A stretch of DNA of 57,997 bases from an uncultured Flavonifractor sp. (GCA_947346365.1 CANAAV010000017.1:1-57997), one strand, 5' to 3'. Counted from the first letter of the stretch, positions 21,459 to 30,996 are shown. The notes: generated by a model not told the origin, from the sequence alone. Program-made: numbers and translations.

Positions 21459-23285
21459 TTGAGCGTACTTTCCGATGCCGAGGCGGTGCAGCTGTGCGCG
21501 CTGCTGCGGGCCCGGCTGATCGACACCGTCTCCCGTACCGGTGGGCACCTGGCCTCCGGTCTGGGAGCAGTGGAGCTGACCGTTGCCATTCACCGGGTAT
21601 TCAACACTGGACGTGACAGGCTGGTGTTCGACGTCGGCCATCAGTGCTACGCCCACAAAATTCTCACCGGCCGCAACGGTGCAATGGAGAGCCTGCGCAC
21701 TTTTGGAGGCATCGCTGGCTTTCCCAAGCCGGCAGAAAGCCCCAGCGACGCGTTTATTGCCGGCCACGCCTCCAATTCCGTGTCTGTAGCAGTTGGAATG
21801 GCCAGAGCCAGAACCTTGCAGCATGAGGACTACCATGTGCTGGCGCTGCTGGGCGATGGCGCACTCACCGGAGGACTGGCCTATGAGGGGCTGTCCGACG
21901 CGGGAGACAGCGGCGAGGCCATGATTGTGATTCTCAATGATAACGGCATGTCCATTACCAAGAGCGTAGGCGGCGTGGCCGAGCATCTGGCCCGTCAACG
22001 GCTGAAACCCCAGTATCTGCGTTTTAAAGAGGGTTACCGCCAGGTTATGAATGTGCTTCCTCTGGGCGGGCACATCTACAACGTTACCCACAAGGTCAAA
22101 ACAGCGGTCAAGGAAACCCTGCTTCCCTGCAGCCTGTTTGAAGATATGGGCTTTACTTATCTGGGGCCGGTGGACGGTCATGATGTGAAGCGCCTAACCC
22201 GGCTATTGGGCTATGCAAAAGAGCTGAAGGGGCCGGTTTTACTCCATGTGCGTACGATAAAGGGAAAGGGATATCCGCCGGCGGAGCATAATCCGGACCG
22301 TTTTCACGGTGTGGGCCGGTTCTGCGTAGCGACAGGGGAGCCGGTGCATCCACCGCAATTGGGATTTTCCGATGTCTTTGGAGAGGCCCTGTGCCGCATG
22401 GCGGAGCGGGAGCCGCGGATAGTAGCCGTCACCGCCGCTATGCGGGGCGGGACCGGGCTGGACGGCTTTGCCCAGCGCTTTCCTGCGCGTTTTTTTGACG
22501 TAGGTATTGCCGAGGGCCATGCGGTGACGATGGCTGCAGGCATGGCAAAGCAGGGGATGATCCCGGTGTTTGCGGTTTACTCCTCTTTTCTACAGCGCGC
22601 TTACGATATGCTGCTTCACGACGCCGCCATTCAAAAGCTGCATGTGGTCTTAGCGGTGGACAGAGCAGGATTGGTAGGCGCAGACGGCGAGACCCATCAC
22701 GGCGTTTTTGACACCGGTTTTCTAGATACCGTTCCTGGCATGACGATACTTTGTCCCAGCAGCTATCAAGAGCTGCGCACCATGCTGGAATACGCGGTTT
22801 TCCGGCACAGAGGACCGGTTGCCATACGCTACCCCAGGGGCGGAGAGGGGACCTATCGGGAAAACGCCGGTCTGGAGCCGGCCATTTTTTTGAGAGAGGG
22901 CTCAGATATCACGTTAGTAGGCTACGGAACCACTGTAGACCCTCTGTTAGCGTGTGCGCATCGTCTTTCAGAACGAAAAGTCGAGGCAGAAGTTGTAAAG
23001 CTAAACCGCATTACACCGGTTCCGCTAGAAACAATATCCCAATCTGTAAAGAAAACGGGCCGTCTGCTGGTCGCTGAAGAGTGCGCTCCTTCCAACAGCG
23101 TGGGAATGCGGCTCTCGGCGGGACTGCTGGCCCGTGGCGTTCCGGTAAAGCGCCTGGCCTTGGCGGATACTGGACCGAGCTTTGTCACGCACGGTACGGT
23201 GGAGCAGCTGCGGAGGCTGTGCGGATTAGATGCTGGGAGCCTGTATCAAAGGGCATTGGAGGTCTGCGGCTGTGGCGACGGTTAA
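21459..23285 (+). CDS. dxs: 1-deoxy-D-xylulose-5-phosphate synthase
   Basis: 608 aa. Thiamine-diphosphate enzyme joining pyruvate and glyceraldehyde 3-phosphate at the start of the MEP isoprenoid pathway. Motifs: TGGHLASGLGAVELT, GDGALTGGLAYEGL, NDNGMSI, the transketolase-type DVGIAEGHAVTMAAGMA and RAGLVGADGETHHG. The start is uncertain: TTG 21459 is given, but the frame continues upstream with LSLEELAKDL, like the family N-terminus, and a GGGGGG site sits 7 nt before an ATT at 21429, so translation may begin there or at CTG 21432. Overlaps tlyA by 14 nt. Confidence 0.94.
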   Translation: MSVLSDAEAVQLCALLRARLIDTVSRTGGHLASGLGAVELTVAIHRVFNTGRDRLVFDVGHQCYAHKILTGRNGAMESLRTFGGIAGFPKPAESPSDAFIAGHASNSVSVAVGMARARTLQHEDYHVLALLGDGALTGGLAYEGLSDAGDSGEAMIVILNDNGMSITKSVGGVAEHLARQRLKPQYLRFKEGYRQVMNVLPLGGHIYNVTHKVKTAVKETLLPCSLFEDMGFTYLGPVDGHDVKRLTRLLGYAKELKGPVLLHVRTIKGKGYPPAEHNPDRFHGVGRFCVATGEPVHPPQLGFSDVFGEALCRMAEREPRIVAVTAAMRGGTGLDGFAQRFPARFFDVGIAEGHAVTMAAGMAKQGMIPVFAVYSSFLQRAYDMLLHDAAIQKLHVVLAVDRAGLVGADGETHHGVFDTGFLDTVPGMTILCPSSYQELRTMLEYAVFRHRGPVAIRYPRGGEGTYRENAGLEPAIFLREGSDITLVGYGTTVDPLLACAHRLSERKVEAEVVKLNRITPVPLETISQSVKKTGRLLVAEECAPSNSVGMRLSAGLLARGVPVKRLALADTGPSFVTHGTVEQLRRLCGLDAGSLYQRALEVCGCGDG

Positions 23286-24090
23286 AAAGCGGTTAGACGT
23301 GCTTTTAGTAGAGCGCGGTTTGGCGGAAAGCCGCCAGCGGGCTCAGGCTGTCATTATGAGCGGGCACGTATATGTACAGGGCCAGAAAGCGGATAAATCC
23401 GGCCTTCAGCTGGAGGAGCATGCCGCGATTGAGGTGAGGGGACAGACCCTGCCTTATGTAAGCCGGGGCGGACTGAAATTGGAAAAAGCCCTGCATACTT
23501 TTTCTGGAATTTATTTAGATGGGGCTCACGCCATTGACGCCGGTGCCTCTACCGGCGGGTTTACCGACTGCATGCTCCAAAACGGGGCGCAGCGGGTGTA
23601 CGCAGTAGACGTAGGCTACGGCCAGCTGGCCTGGAGCCTGCGCAGCGATCCGCGGGTGGTGTGCATGGAGCGCACAAACGTACGCTATTTGACACCGGAC
23701 CAGATTCCGGAACCTTTGGATTTTGGCACTGTGGATGTATCTTTTATCTCCCTCAGACTGATTCTGCCTGCTTTGCGGGGGCTTTTAAAGCCAGGCGGAC
23801 AGCTGGTATGCCTGGTAAAGCCTCAGTTTGAGGCCGGACGGGAAAAAGTAGGGAAAAAGGGAGTCGTCCGGGACCCGGCAGTCCATCTGGAGGTTCTGGG
23901 GCACTTTTTAGAAAATGCTCATCAAGCGGACTTTTCTGTAAAGGACATAACCTTTTCGCCAATTCGAGGGCCGGAAGGCAACATCGAGTATCTGGGCCAG
24001 CTTGCCGCTGGCGCGGGCACGCTCTGGGACGGAGATCTGAAAGACCTGGTCCGGGCGTCTCACAGCGCATTGGAGGGAAATGGGGAATGA
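23272..24090 (+). CDS. tlyA: TlyA family rRNA methyltransferase
   Basis: 272 aa from GTG 23272 inside the dxs 3' end, with GGAGG upstream. N-terminal S4 RNA-binding domain (KKRLDVLLVERGLAESRQRA, GHVYVQGQ) and FtsJ-like methyltransferase domain (HAIDAGASTGGFTDCMLQNG, YAVDVGYGQLAWSLR, DVSFISLRLILP, KPQFEAGRE). Likely 2'-O-methylation of rRNA cytidine, as for mycobacterial TlyA; also annotated as hemolysin A by history only. Confidence 0.93.
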   Translation: MATVKKRLDVLLVERGLAESRQRAQAVIMSGHVYVQGQKADKSGLQLEEHAAIEVRGQTLPYVSRGGLKLEKALHTFSGIYLDGAHAIDAGASTGGFTDCMLQNGAQRVYAVDVGYGQLAWSLRSDPRVVCMERTNVRYLTPDQIPEPLDFGTVDVSFISLRLILPALRGLLKPGGQLVCLVKPQFEAGREKVGKKGVVRDPAVHLEVLGHFLENAHQADFSVKDITFSPIRGPEGNIEYLGQLAAGAGTLWDGDLKDLVRASHSALEGNGE

Positions 24091-24950
24091 AAATTGTGCT
24101 CTGCCCCAATCCTTACCGGGACCGGGGCATGAAAGCGGTCCAATCTGCTGACCGTATTTTAAAGCGTGCGGGCGCCCAGACAGTCTTGTGCCTTCCCTTC
24201 CAGGTGGAAGGAGGGGGCTTAGAGCTTCCGCGGTATCTAAAGTTTGAAGATACCCATGAGGAGCTGAAAACCGCTGACTTTTTGATCTGTTTCGGTGGCG
24301 ACGGCACAATTCTCCATGCGGCAAAGGACGCCAATGCCTGCAATGTGCCCATACTGGGGGTCAATCTGGGCAGCCTGGGCTTTATGGCGGAGCTGGAAGT
24401 GAGCGAGCTGTCCCAGCTGTCCCGGCTGGCGGAGGGAGATTACACCATTGAAATGCGCATGATGATGGACGTGCGCGTATACCGGGACGGGAGAGCTGTT
24501 TTTTCTGATATTGCCTTAAATGACGCGGCCTTGACCAAGGGGGCGGCCGCCCGGATGGTGGAGCTGGAGGTTTACGGTGATCAAACTCTCATATCCCGTT
24601 TCTCCTCCGATGGGGTGGTTGTGTGCACGCCAACCGGCTCTACCGCTTACTCGATGTCGGCGGGAGGTCCGATTGTAGAGCCTACCGCAGAAAATATGAT
24701 TGTAACGCCCATCTGCCCCCACGCGCTGTTTGCCCGCTCTATCGTACTGGGAGGGGAACGGCAGGTGGCGGTGAAAATGGGGCGCATGGCGAGAAGGACG
24801 GCCTATCTATCGGTGGACGGTGGAAAAGCGTTCCGCCTGAGCGGAGGAGACACGGTAGAGCTCAGGCGCTCTGCCGCTAAAACCCGCCTTGTGCGGCTGA
24901 GCAGCCGGACTTTTTATGAAATACTCAGCCATAAGCTAGGAGGCGTGTGA
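24087..24950 (+). CDS. nadK: NAD kinase
   Basis: 287 aa, ATGA overlap with tlyA. Phosphorylates NAD to NADP. GGDGT at 70-74, the NLGSLGFMAEL segment, and TPTGSTAYSMSAGGPIVEP in the NAD-binding half. The tlyA-nadK-argR-recN order is a classic Firmicutes block. Confidence 0.96.
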   Translation: MKIVLCPNPYRDRGMKAVQSADRILKRAGAQTVLCLPFQVEGGGLELPRYLKFEDTHEELKTADFLICFGGDGTILHAAKDANACNVPILGVNLGSLGFMAELEVSELSQLSRLAEGDYTIEMRMMMDVRVYRDGRAVFSDIALNDAALTKGAAARMVELEVYGDQTLISRFSSDGVVVCTPTGSTAYSMSAGGPIVEPTAENMIVTPICPHALFARSIVLGGERQVAVKMGRMARRTAYLSVDGGKAFRLSGGDTVELRRSAAKTRLVRLSSRTFYEILSHKLGGV

Positions 24951-24953
24951 GCA

Positions 24954-25406
24954 ATGAAGAGCAAGCGGCAGCAGGAAATTCTGCATATCATTGAAGAGCG
25001 GGACGTGGAGACGCAAGATCAACTGCTTTTAGAGCTGAGGGACCGGGGGGTTCATTCCACACAGGCCACAATTTCCCGGGATATCAAGGAACTGCATCTG
25101 ATCAAAGAGCTGACCGGCTATGGGACCTATAAATACGCCGTGTCCGACCGGAAAGTCTCGCTAAACTTCGCCGGACGGTTGCAGACTATTTTCAAGGAGG
25201 GCGTCACCTCTTTTGACCGGGCCCAAAATATCGTAGTATTGAAGACTATGCCGGGTCTGGCCTCCGCCGCTTGCGCCGCTATAGACGGCATGGAGATTAG
25301 TGATATGGTTGGCAGTCTGGCGGGGGACGACACCGCTTTGCTCATCATGCGCACCAACGAAGCGGCGGAGGAATTTTGCAGTGAGATCCACAAGATGCTG
25401 AAATAG
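24954..25406 (+). CDS. argR: Arginine repressor
   Basis: 150 aa. N-terminal winged helix (RQQEILHIIEERDVETQDQL, HSTQATISRDIKELHL) and C-terminal hexamerisation and arginine-binding domain (LASAACAAIDGMEI, VGSLAGDDTALLIM). Represses arginine biosynthesis when arginine is bound. Three nt after nadK. Conserved next to recN; no ARG-box assignment attempted. Confidence 0.95.
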   Translation: MKSKRQQEILHIIEERDVETQDQLLLELRDRGVHSTQATISRDIKELHLIKELTGYGTYKYAVSDRKVSLNFAGRLQTIFKEGVTSFDRAQNIVVLKTMPGLASAACAAIDGMEISDMVGSLAGDDTALLIMRTNEAAEEFCSEIHKMLK

Positions 25407-25458
25407 CGGCTCCGTAATCCAGAAAAAGACGCCAAGCGTTGAAAGGAGGGGAAGCTGT

Positions 25459-27147
25459 GTGCTTTCTCTGCTGCATATAGAGAATATCGCGGTTATTGAG
25501 TCGGCTGATATCCAGTTTGACCGTGGATTTAACGCCCTGACCGGCGAAACGGGCGCAGGCAAGTCCATCGTTGTGGACGCTATTGGCGCGGTGATAGGGG
25601 GACGTACCAGCCGGGATTTGATCCGTACCGGGGCCAAATCTGCCCTGGTCAACGCCGTATTTACCGCCCTGCCTGCACTGCCCTGGTTTCAAGAAAACGG
25701 CCTGGGTCCCGACGAGGATGGAAACCTGATGATTCAAAGGGAGATTCAGCCAGACGGGCGCAACGTGTGCCGGATAAACGGGCGGCCCATCACAGTGGCC
25801 CAGCTGCGCTCGCTGGGGCGGCAGCTTTTGAATATCCACGGACAGCACGACGGGCAGCAGCTTTTGGACGAGAGCTGTCACCTGGACTATCTGGACAGCT
25901 TCGGCGGTACAAGCGGATTGCTGAAGGAGTACCAAAAGGCCTACGCGGATTTTATCGCTATCCGGCAGGAGATGGCGGCCCTTGAGATGGACGAAGCGGA
26001 AAAAGCCCGGCGGATTGACACTCTGAGCTTCCAGATCGGCGAGCTGGAGCGGGCGGAGCTTAGAAAGGGAGAGGATGAGGAACTCGCCCAGCGCCGGGAG
26101 CTGCTGCGCAACGCGGGCAGGCTTATGGAGGCGGTAGAGCAGGCCCATTTGGCCCTTTCAGGGGACGAGGACCGGGAAGGGGCGGCCTCTTTGGCGGCAG
26201 AGGCAGAGAACGCTCTGCGCTCAGCCGGACGCATAAGCGGCCGCGCCGCCGGTTTGGCCGGGCAGCTGGCGGAGCTGCGCGCCACCGCCGATGATCTGGC
26301 CGAGCAGGTGCGTGATCTGCGGGAGGAGTTTGATTTTGAGCCGGGAGAGCTGGATGAGATTGAAAGCCGCCTGGACGTACTCTATCGGTTGAAAAAGAAA
26401 TACGGCGCAACGGTGGAGGAAATGCTGGCTTATCTGGAGCGCTCCCAAAAGGAGCTGGACGATATCCAATACTCCACCGATACCTTGGCCCGGCTGGAAA
26501 AGCGTTGCTCTAAGGCCCTTAAGACCGCTCAGGAACGGGCCGCGGCGCTCTCCCAGGCCAGGGAACAGGCGGGGAAAGCGCTCCAGGCGCGTATTCAGCA
26601 GGAGCTGGCCCAGCTGGATATGCCCAAAGTGCGCTTTCACGCAGAGATAACCGCAAAGAGCGGGGAGATTGGCTTGGATGCGACAGGCATGGACGAGGTA
26701 CAGTTTCTTATGTCCGCCAACGTGGGGGAGGATTTAAAGCCCATCCAGAAAATTGCCTCCGGCGGCGAGCTGGCGCGTATTATGCTGGCGCTCAAAAATG
26801 TACTGGCAGAGAACGATCAGGTAGGCACCATGGTTTTCGACGAGGTGGATACCGGCGTGTCCGGCAGGGCCGCTCAAAAAGTCGCGGAAAAGCTGGCGGA
26901 CGTCGCCCGGAGCAAGCAGGTATTGTGCGTAACCCATCTGCCCCAACTGGCGGCTATGGCGGACGTGCACTTTTCCGTGGAAAAGGGAGAGCGCAAGGGA
27001 CGGACCTTTACACAAGTGGAAAGCCTGGACCGCCGCCGCCGGATGGAGGAGCTGGCCCGGCTGACCTCTGGAGCACATATTACCGAGGCCTCTTTGAAAA
27101 GTGCGGAAGAACTGTTGGATGCGGCGGAACGCTATAAGCAATCGTAA
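25459..27147 (+). CDS. recN: DNA repair protein RecN
   Basis: 562 aa SMC-like ATPase. Walker A GETGAGKS at 29-36, long coiled coils in the middle (about 160-380), and C-terminal ASGGELARIMLALK signature, FDEVDTGVSG Walker B, and CVTHLPQLAAMAD. GTG start after AGGAGGGG. Acts early in double-strand-break repair. Last gene of the operon; terminator at 27189. Confidence 0.96.
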   Translation: MLSLLHIENIAVIESADIQFDRGFNALTGETGAGKSIVVDAIGAVIGGRTSRDLIRTGAKSALVNAVFTALPALPWFQENGLGPDEDGNLMIQREIQPDGRNVCRINGRPITVAQLRSLGRQLLNIHGQHDGQQLLDESCHLDYLDSFGGTSGLLKEYQKAYADFIAIRQEMAALEMDEAEKARRIDTLSFQIGELERAELRKGEDEELAQRRELLRNAGRLMEAVEQAHLALSGDEDREGAASLAAEAENALRSAGRISGRAAGLAGQLAELRATADDLAEQVRDLREEFDFEPGELDEIESRLDVLYRLKKKYGATVEEMLAYLERSQKELDDIQYSTDTLARLEKRCSKALKTAQERAAALSQAREQAGKALQARIQQELAQLDMPKVRFHAEITAKSGEIGLDATGMDEVQFLMSANVGEDLKPIQKIASGGELARIMLALKNVLAENDQVGTMVFDEVDTGVSGRAAQKVAEKLADVARSKQVLCVTHLPQLAAMADVHFSVEKGERKGRTFTQVESLDRRRRMEELARLTSGAHITEASLKSAEELLDAAERYKQS

Positions 27148-27188
27148 AACCGGCGTCTGCCTCTACGCATGCTGTTGAGGAGTGAAAG

Positions 27189-27230
27189 GCGAGCTGCTGT
27201 CCTGCACAGGCGGCAGCTCGCACTATTTTT
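27189..27230 (+). terminator. Terminator after recN
   Basis: GCGAGCTGC (27189-27197) pairs with GCAGCTCGC (27213-27221), followed by ACTATTTTTG. Confidence 0.8.
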
Positions 27231-27250
27231 GTACCAGAAAAAACCAGCTC

Positions 27251-27279
27251 TTGACGCAGGCCCCGCTTTCTGCTAGACT
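27251..27279 (+). promoter_or_regulatory. Promoter of the ECF transporter gene
   Basis: TTGACG (27251-27256), 17 bp, TAGACT (27274-27279). The leader to the ATG at 27404 is about 120 nt and has a TCTCC/GGAGA hairpin near its end. That is long enough for a riboswitch, but I cannot match a known class. Confidence 0.75.
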
Positions 27280-27403
27280 GGAGCGGCACAAGGTCCCACG
27301 GCTAAGGGCAGTCGTCGCCTATTTTCACGCGCCTGTGTTGTGGGCCAATTAATTTGCGCGGCATCTCCGCAAAATGGAGAGCGGCAGCAGGAGGTAATGT
27401 AAC

Positions 27404-28012
27404 ATGAAAGCAAGCGAGCGGACCCGGCGTTTGACCGGTCTGGCCCTGATGACGGCAATTGTGGCCGTTCTTCAGCTGGTGGCCAGCGCCTTGGTGCGGG
27501 TGGGTGTATTTGCTCCCACCCTGACCCTGGCCCCCATTCTGATTGGCGCGGCCCTGTATGGACCCGGAGCTGGGGCTTATTTGGGCGGAGTGTTTGGAGC
27601 GATTGTCACCCTGACCTGTATCATGGGCTGGGATGCGGGAGGAAGTATCCTTTGGAATGCCAATCCATTCCTGACAGCCCTGGTCTGTTTGGTAAAGGGG
27701 ATTGCCGCCGGCTGGGCTGCGGGCATGGCTTACCGCGCTGTGGCCAGAAAAGACAGTACTCACAGCCGGATGCTAGGCGGCTCCATTGCAGCGGGAATTG
27801 TCAGTCCCATCGTCAATACTGGGCTTTTCCTCCTGGGGCTCTTTTTTCTGTTCCCGGAATATCTGACCCAGTGGGCCGCCGGAGCGGGCAAGACGGTCGC
27901 TACCTACATGATTACAACTATGGTCAGTTTTAATTTTGTTCTGGAGCTGCTTGTAAACCTGGTTTTAAGCACGGTTATTGTCCGTGTGGTCGGCGCGCGG
28001 GCAAAGGCCTAG
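27404..28012 (+). CDS. ECF transporter S component
   Basis: 202 aa with five to six membrane segments. The N-terminus RTRRLTGLALMTAIVAVLQL is typical of ECF substrate-binding (S) subunits, as are the LAPILIGAALYGPGAGAYLG and VKGIAAGWAAG segments. Works with EcfA/A'/T encoded elsewhere. The substrate is a vitamin or related compound; I cannot say which. Single gene between terminators. Confidence 0.85.
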   Translation: MKASERTRRLTGLALMTAIVAVLQLVASALVRVGVFAPTLTLAPILIGAALYGPGAGAYLGGVFGAIVTLTCIMGWDAGGSILWNANPFLTALVCLVKGIAAGWAAGMAYRAVARKDSTHSRMLGGSIAAGIVSPIVNTGLFLLGLFFLFPEYLTQWAAGAGKTVATYMITTMVSFNFVLELLVNLVLSTVIVRVVGARAKA

Positions 28013-28123
28013 CTTGGTTTTCACCCAGCGCGGCCAATAAAGGTCCCTCAGAGTCCGCGCCGTTCAACGTGAATTAAGTAAATTGGTTTGAAAAAGTAGC
28101 AGAACCCTTTTTCTGGCACTCTC

Positions 28124-28154
28124 AAGCCCCCCTCCCAACAGGAGGGGGGCTTTT
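28124..28154 (+). terminator. Terminator after the ECF gene
   Basis: AAGCCCCCCTCC (28124-28135) pairs with GGAGGGGGGCTT (28141-28152), then TT. Confidence 0.9.
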
Positions 28155-28207
28155 GCAGTTTAACTAAAAAGATGCTGCAAAATATCCGGAAATCTCCGAA
28201 TCCGCAC

Positions 28208-28236
28208 TTGCAATTCTGCAAGTTAAGACATATAAT
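28208..28236 (+). promoter_or_regulatory. Promoter of the aminotransferase gene
   Basis: TTGCAA (28208-28213), 17 bp, TATAAT (28231-28236). Confidence 0.8.
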
Positions 28237-28271
28237 AAATCACGACAATGAAATACAAGGGAGAGATTCCA

Positions 28272-29462
28272 TTGAAAGAGCTTTCCAAAACTGCCCAGGC
28301 TGTCCGGGCTTCCACCACCATGGCAATAGATTCCATGTTCAAGCAGATGAAGGCCGACGGTATCGACGTAATCGGTTTCGGCGCCGGTGAGCCGGATTTT
28401 GATACGCCTGACGAGATCAAAACGGCGGGCATTGCCGCTATTGAGCGGAACTTTACCCGCTATACGCCCGCCGCCGGTACAGTGGAGCTGCGTCAGGCGG
28501 TATGTGCACGCATGAAGGCGGATTATGGTTTGGACTATATGCCAAGCCAGGTTGTGGTCAGCAGCGGCGCTAAGCACCTGGTCTATCTGGCCCTGCGCGC
28601 CCTGGTGGATCCCGGCGACGAGGTGATTCTGCCTGCGCCTTTCTGGGTCAGTTATATCGAACTGATTAAAATGGTGGGCGGCATTCCCGTGGTGCTGGAA
28701 GCCACGGAGGCCGAGCATTTCAAGCTCTCACCCGAGCGGCTGGCCGCCGCAATCACACCTAAAACTAAGGCGCTGATGCTCAACAATCCCTGCAATCCCA
28801 CAGGTATGATGTACAGCGGAGAAGAACTCTCGGCAATCGCAAAGGTATGCGCAGACCAGCAGGTCTATGTGATCTCCGACGAGATTTACGCCAGCTTGGT
28901 CTATGACGGCAAGCCCTTTATCAGCTTTGCGTCCTTAAGCCCTGAGGTTAAGGATCTGACCATTCTCATTAACGGCGTATCTAAGTCCTATGCCATGACC
29001 GGATGGCGGATCGGCTATGCCTGCGCCAACAATCAGATAGCCAAGGTTATGGCAAATTATGTCAGCCATTCCACTGGCTCTCCGGCGGCAATCTCCCAAA
29101 AAGCCGCCGCCGCCGCCCTAACCGGCTCCCAAGAGAAAGTGGAAGCCATGCGTCAGGCCTTTGAAACGCGCCGGGACTACATTGTAGAGCGGATGAACCG
29201 GATTCCCGGCGTCAGCTGTATCAAACCGGAGGGCGCGTTTTATGTGATGATGAACCTGGAAAAGCTGATTGGAAAAACAATCCATGGAATTACAATTACT
29301 GACGACGACGTATTTGCCGATGCTTTTTTAAAGCACGGGCTGGTCGCCGTAGTCCCTGGCAGTGGGTTCGGCGCGCCTCATTTTGTCCGCTGGTCTTACG
29401 CTACGTCCATGGACAACATCCGAGAAGGTCTGAACCGTCTGGAGAAATTTTTGGCGGAATAG
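28272..29462 (+). CDS. Pyridoxal-phosphate aminotransferase, aspartate type
   Basis: 396 aa from TTG 28272; this start is favoured because GGGAGAG precedes it, whereas the ATG at 28248 has no ribosome-binding site. Class I fold type: GFGAGEPDFDTPDEI near the N-terminus, NNPCNPTGMMYSGEE, SDEIYASLVYDG, the PLP lysine in NGVSKSYAMTGWRIGYAC, and RWSYATSMDNI at the end. Closest in pattern to clostridial aspartate aminotransferases (aspC/aspB). Alternative 2-oxo acid specificity cannot be excluded. Confidence 0.92.
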   Translation: MKELSKTAQAVRASTTMAIDSMFKQMKADGIDVIGFGAGEPDFDTPDEIKTAGIAAIERNFTRYTPAAGTVELRQAVCARMKADYGLDYMPSQVVVSSGAKHLVYLALRALVDPGDEVILPAPFWVSYIELIKMVGGIPVVLEATEAEHFKLSPERLAAAITPKTKALMLNNPCNPTGMMYSGEELSAIAKVCADQQVYVISDEIYASLVYDGKPFISFASLSPEVKDLTILINGVSKSYAMTGWRIGYACANNQIAKVMANYVSHSTGSPAAISQKAAAAALTGSQEKVEAMRQAFETRRDYIVERMNRIPGVSCIKPEGAFYVMMNLEKLIGKTIHGITITDDDVFADAFLKHGLVAVVPGSGFGAPHFVRWSYATSMDNIREGLNRLEKFLAE

Positions 29463-29482
29463 ACAAACGCCGGAACGGTGAT

Positions 29483-29517
29483 AAAGCGCGGGCGGACCTT
29501 GTTTCCGTCCGCGCTTT
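29483..29517 (+). terminator. Terminator after the aminotransferase gene
   Basis: AAAGCGCGGGCGGA (29483-29496) pairs with TCCGTCCGCGCTTT (29504-29517) with one mismatch. It overlaps the -35 of the next promoter. Confidence 0.75.
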
Positions 29518-29527
29518 GTGGTATTCT
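29499..29527 (+). promoter_or_regulatory. Promoter of purB, overlapping the terminator
   Basis: TTGTTT (29499-29504), 17 bp, TATTCT (29522-29527). The -35 lies in the terminator loop and the spacer in its 3' arm. Confidence 0.6.
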
Positions 29528-29562
29528 ATACCTGTGAATCTGAAAGGAAACGAGGCCCGTTT

Positions 29563-30996
29563 ATGAACGACCGATATGTAAGCCCGCTGTCCTCCCGCTA
29601 TGCCAGCGATGAAATGCAGTATATTTTTTCCCCGGACAAAAAGTTTTCCACCTGGCGCCGATTGTGGGTGGCTCTTGCCAGGGCGGAGATGGAGTTAGGG
29701 CTTCCTATCACCCAGGCGCAGGTCAGCGAGATGGAAGCCCATCTTACCGATATTGATTACGACAAAGCGGCGTTTCATGAGCGCAGGCTCCGTCACGATG
29801 TCATGGCCCATGTGCACACCTTTGGGGAACTGTGTCCTACGGCGATGCCCATCATTCACCTGGGAGCCACCAGCTGCTATGTAGGGGACAATACTGACAT
29901 CATTCTCATGCGTGAGGCTCTGCTGCTGGTGCGGGACAAACTGGTGCGGGTACTCTTCCATTTGGCCGGCTTTGCCCGGCGGTATCAAGCCCTGCCTACT
30001 TTGGGCTTTACACATTTTCAGCCTGCCCAGCTGGTAACAGTGGGTAAACGGGCCGCTTTGTGGATGAATGAGCTGCTCATGGATTTAGATGAGGTAAATT
30101 ACCGCATTGACAGTTTAAAGCTCCTGGGCAGCAAGGGAACCACAGGCACCCAGGCCAGTTTTTTGGAGCTTTTTGAGGGCAGTCATGAAAAATGCCGGGA
30201 GCTGGACCGGCGGGTTGCGAAGGAAATGGGCTTTTCCAGTACGGTGTGCGTGTCTGGACAGACGTATTCCCGCAAGGTGGACGCGGCCGTATTGGCCACA
30301 CTCTCCGGCATCGCCCAGTCGGCCAGCAAATTTGCCACAGACCTGCGGCTGCTGTGCCACCTGAAGGAGGTGGAGGAGCCTTTTGAGCAAAACCAGATTG
30401 GTTCTTCCGCCATGCCCTATAAGCGCAACCCCATGCGCTGCGAGCGTATTTGCGCTCTGGCCCGCTATGTTATGACGGACGCCATGAATCCCGCTGTAAC
30501 CGCCGCGTCTCAGTGGTTTGAGCGGACCCTGGATGACTCTGCCAATAAGCGCCTGTCGGTGCCGGAGGCCTTCCTAGCAGTGGACGCTATTCTAAATATT
30601 TATGCCAATGTAGTTGGAGGACTGGTGGTCCACGAAAAGGTAATTGAGCGCCATGTACAGGAGGAGCTGCCCTTCATGGCCAGCGAGAACATTATGATGG
30701 ACGCGGTAAAGCGGGGAGGCAACCGGCAGGAGCTCCATGAGCGTATCCGGGTGCTGTCCCAGCAGGCGGGCTGCGCCGTGAAGGACAGGGGAGAGCCCAA
30801 TGACCTGATTGACCGCATTGCCGCCGACCCTCTGTTTGGAATGAGCCGTGAGGAGCTCACTGCCCATCTGCAGCCCAGCCGTTATATCGGGCGCTGCCCG
30901 GAGCAGGTTGAGGAGTTCCTGCGGGATGAGGTCTCTCCTGTGCTAGAACGCTATGCCGCCGCGCTGGGGGGAAAGGAGACTGAGCTGACGGTATAA
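29563..30996 (+). CDS. purB: Adenylosuccinate lyase
   Basis: 477 aa from ATG 29563 (GAAAGGAAACGAGG). Catalyses two fumarate-releasing steps of purine synthesis. Family features: HDVMAHVHTFGELCP, HLGATSCYVGDNTD, LGFTHFQPAQLVTVGKR, GTTGTQASF and the signature loop SSAMPYKRNPMRCERI. Normal length. Confidence 0.96.
   Translation: MNDRYVSPLSSRYASDEMQYIFSPDKKFSTWRRLWVALARAEMELGLPITQAQVSEMEAHLTDIDYDKAAFHERRLRHDVMAHVHTFGELCPTAMPIIHLGATSCYVGDNTDIILMREALLLVRDKLVRVLFHLAGFARRYQALPTLGFTHFQPAQLVTVGKRAALWMNELLMDLDEVNYRIDSLKLLGSKGTTGTQASFLELFEGSHEKCRELDRRVAKEMGFSSTVCVSGQTYSRKVDAAVLATLSGIAQSASKFATDLRLLCHLKEVEEPFEQNQIGSSAMPYKRNPMRCERICALARYVMTDAMNPAVTAASQWFERTLDDSANKRLSVPEAFLAVDAILNIYANVVGGLVVHEKVIERHVQEELPFMASENIMMDAVKRGGNRQELHERIRVLSQQAGCAVKDRGEPNDLIDRIAADPLFGMSREELTAHLQPSRYIGRCPEQVEEFLRDEVSPVLERYAAALGGKETELTV

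Noticed and set aside
24087..24324. - strand frames opposite nadK and tlyA
   Set aside because: Both are antisense to genes with clear catalytic motifs.
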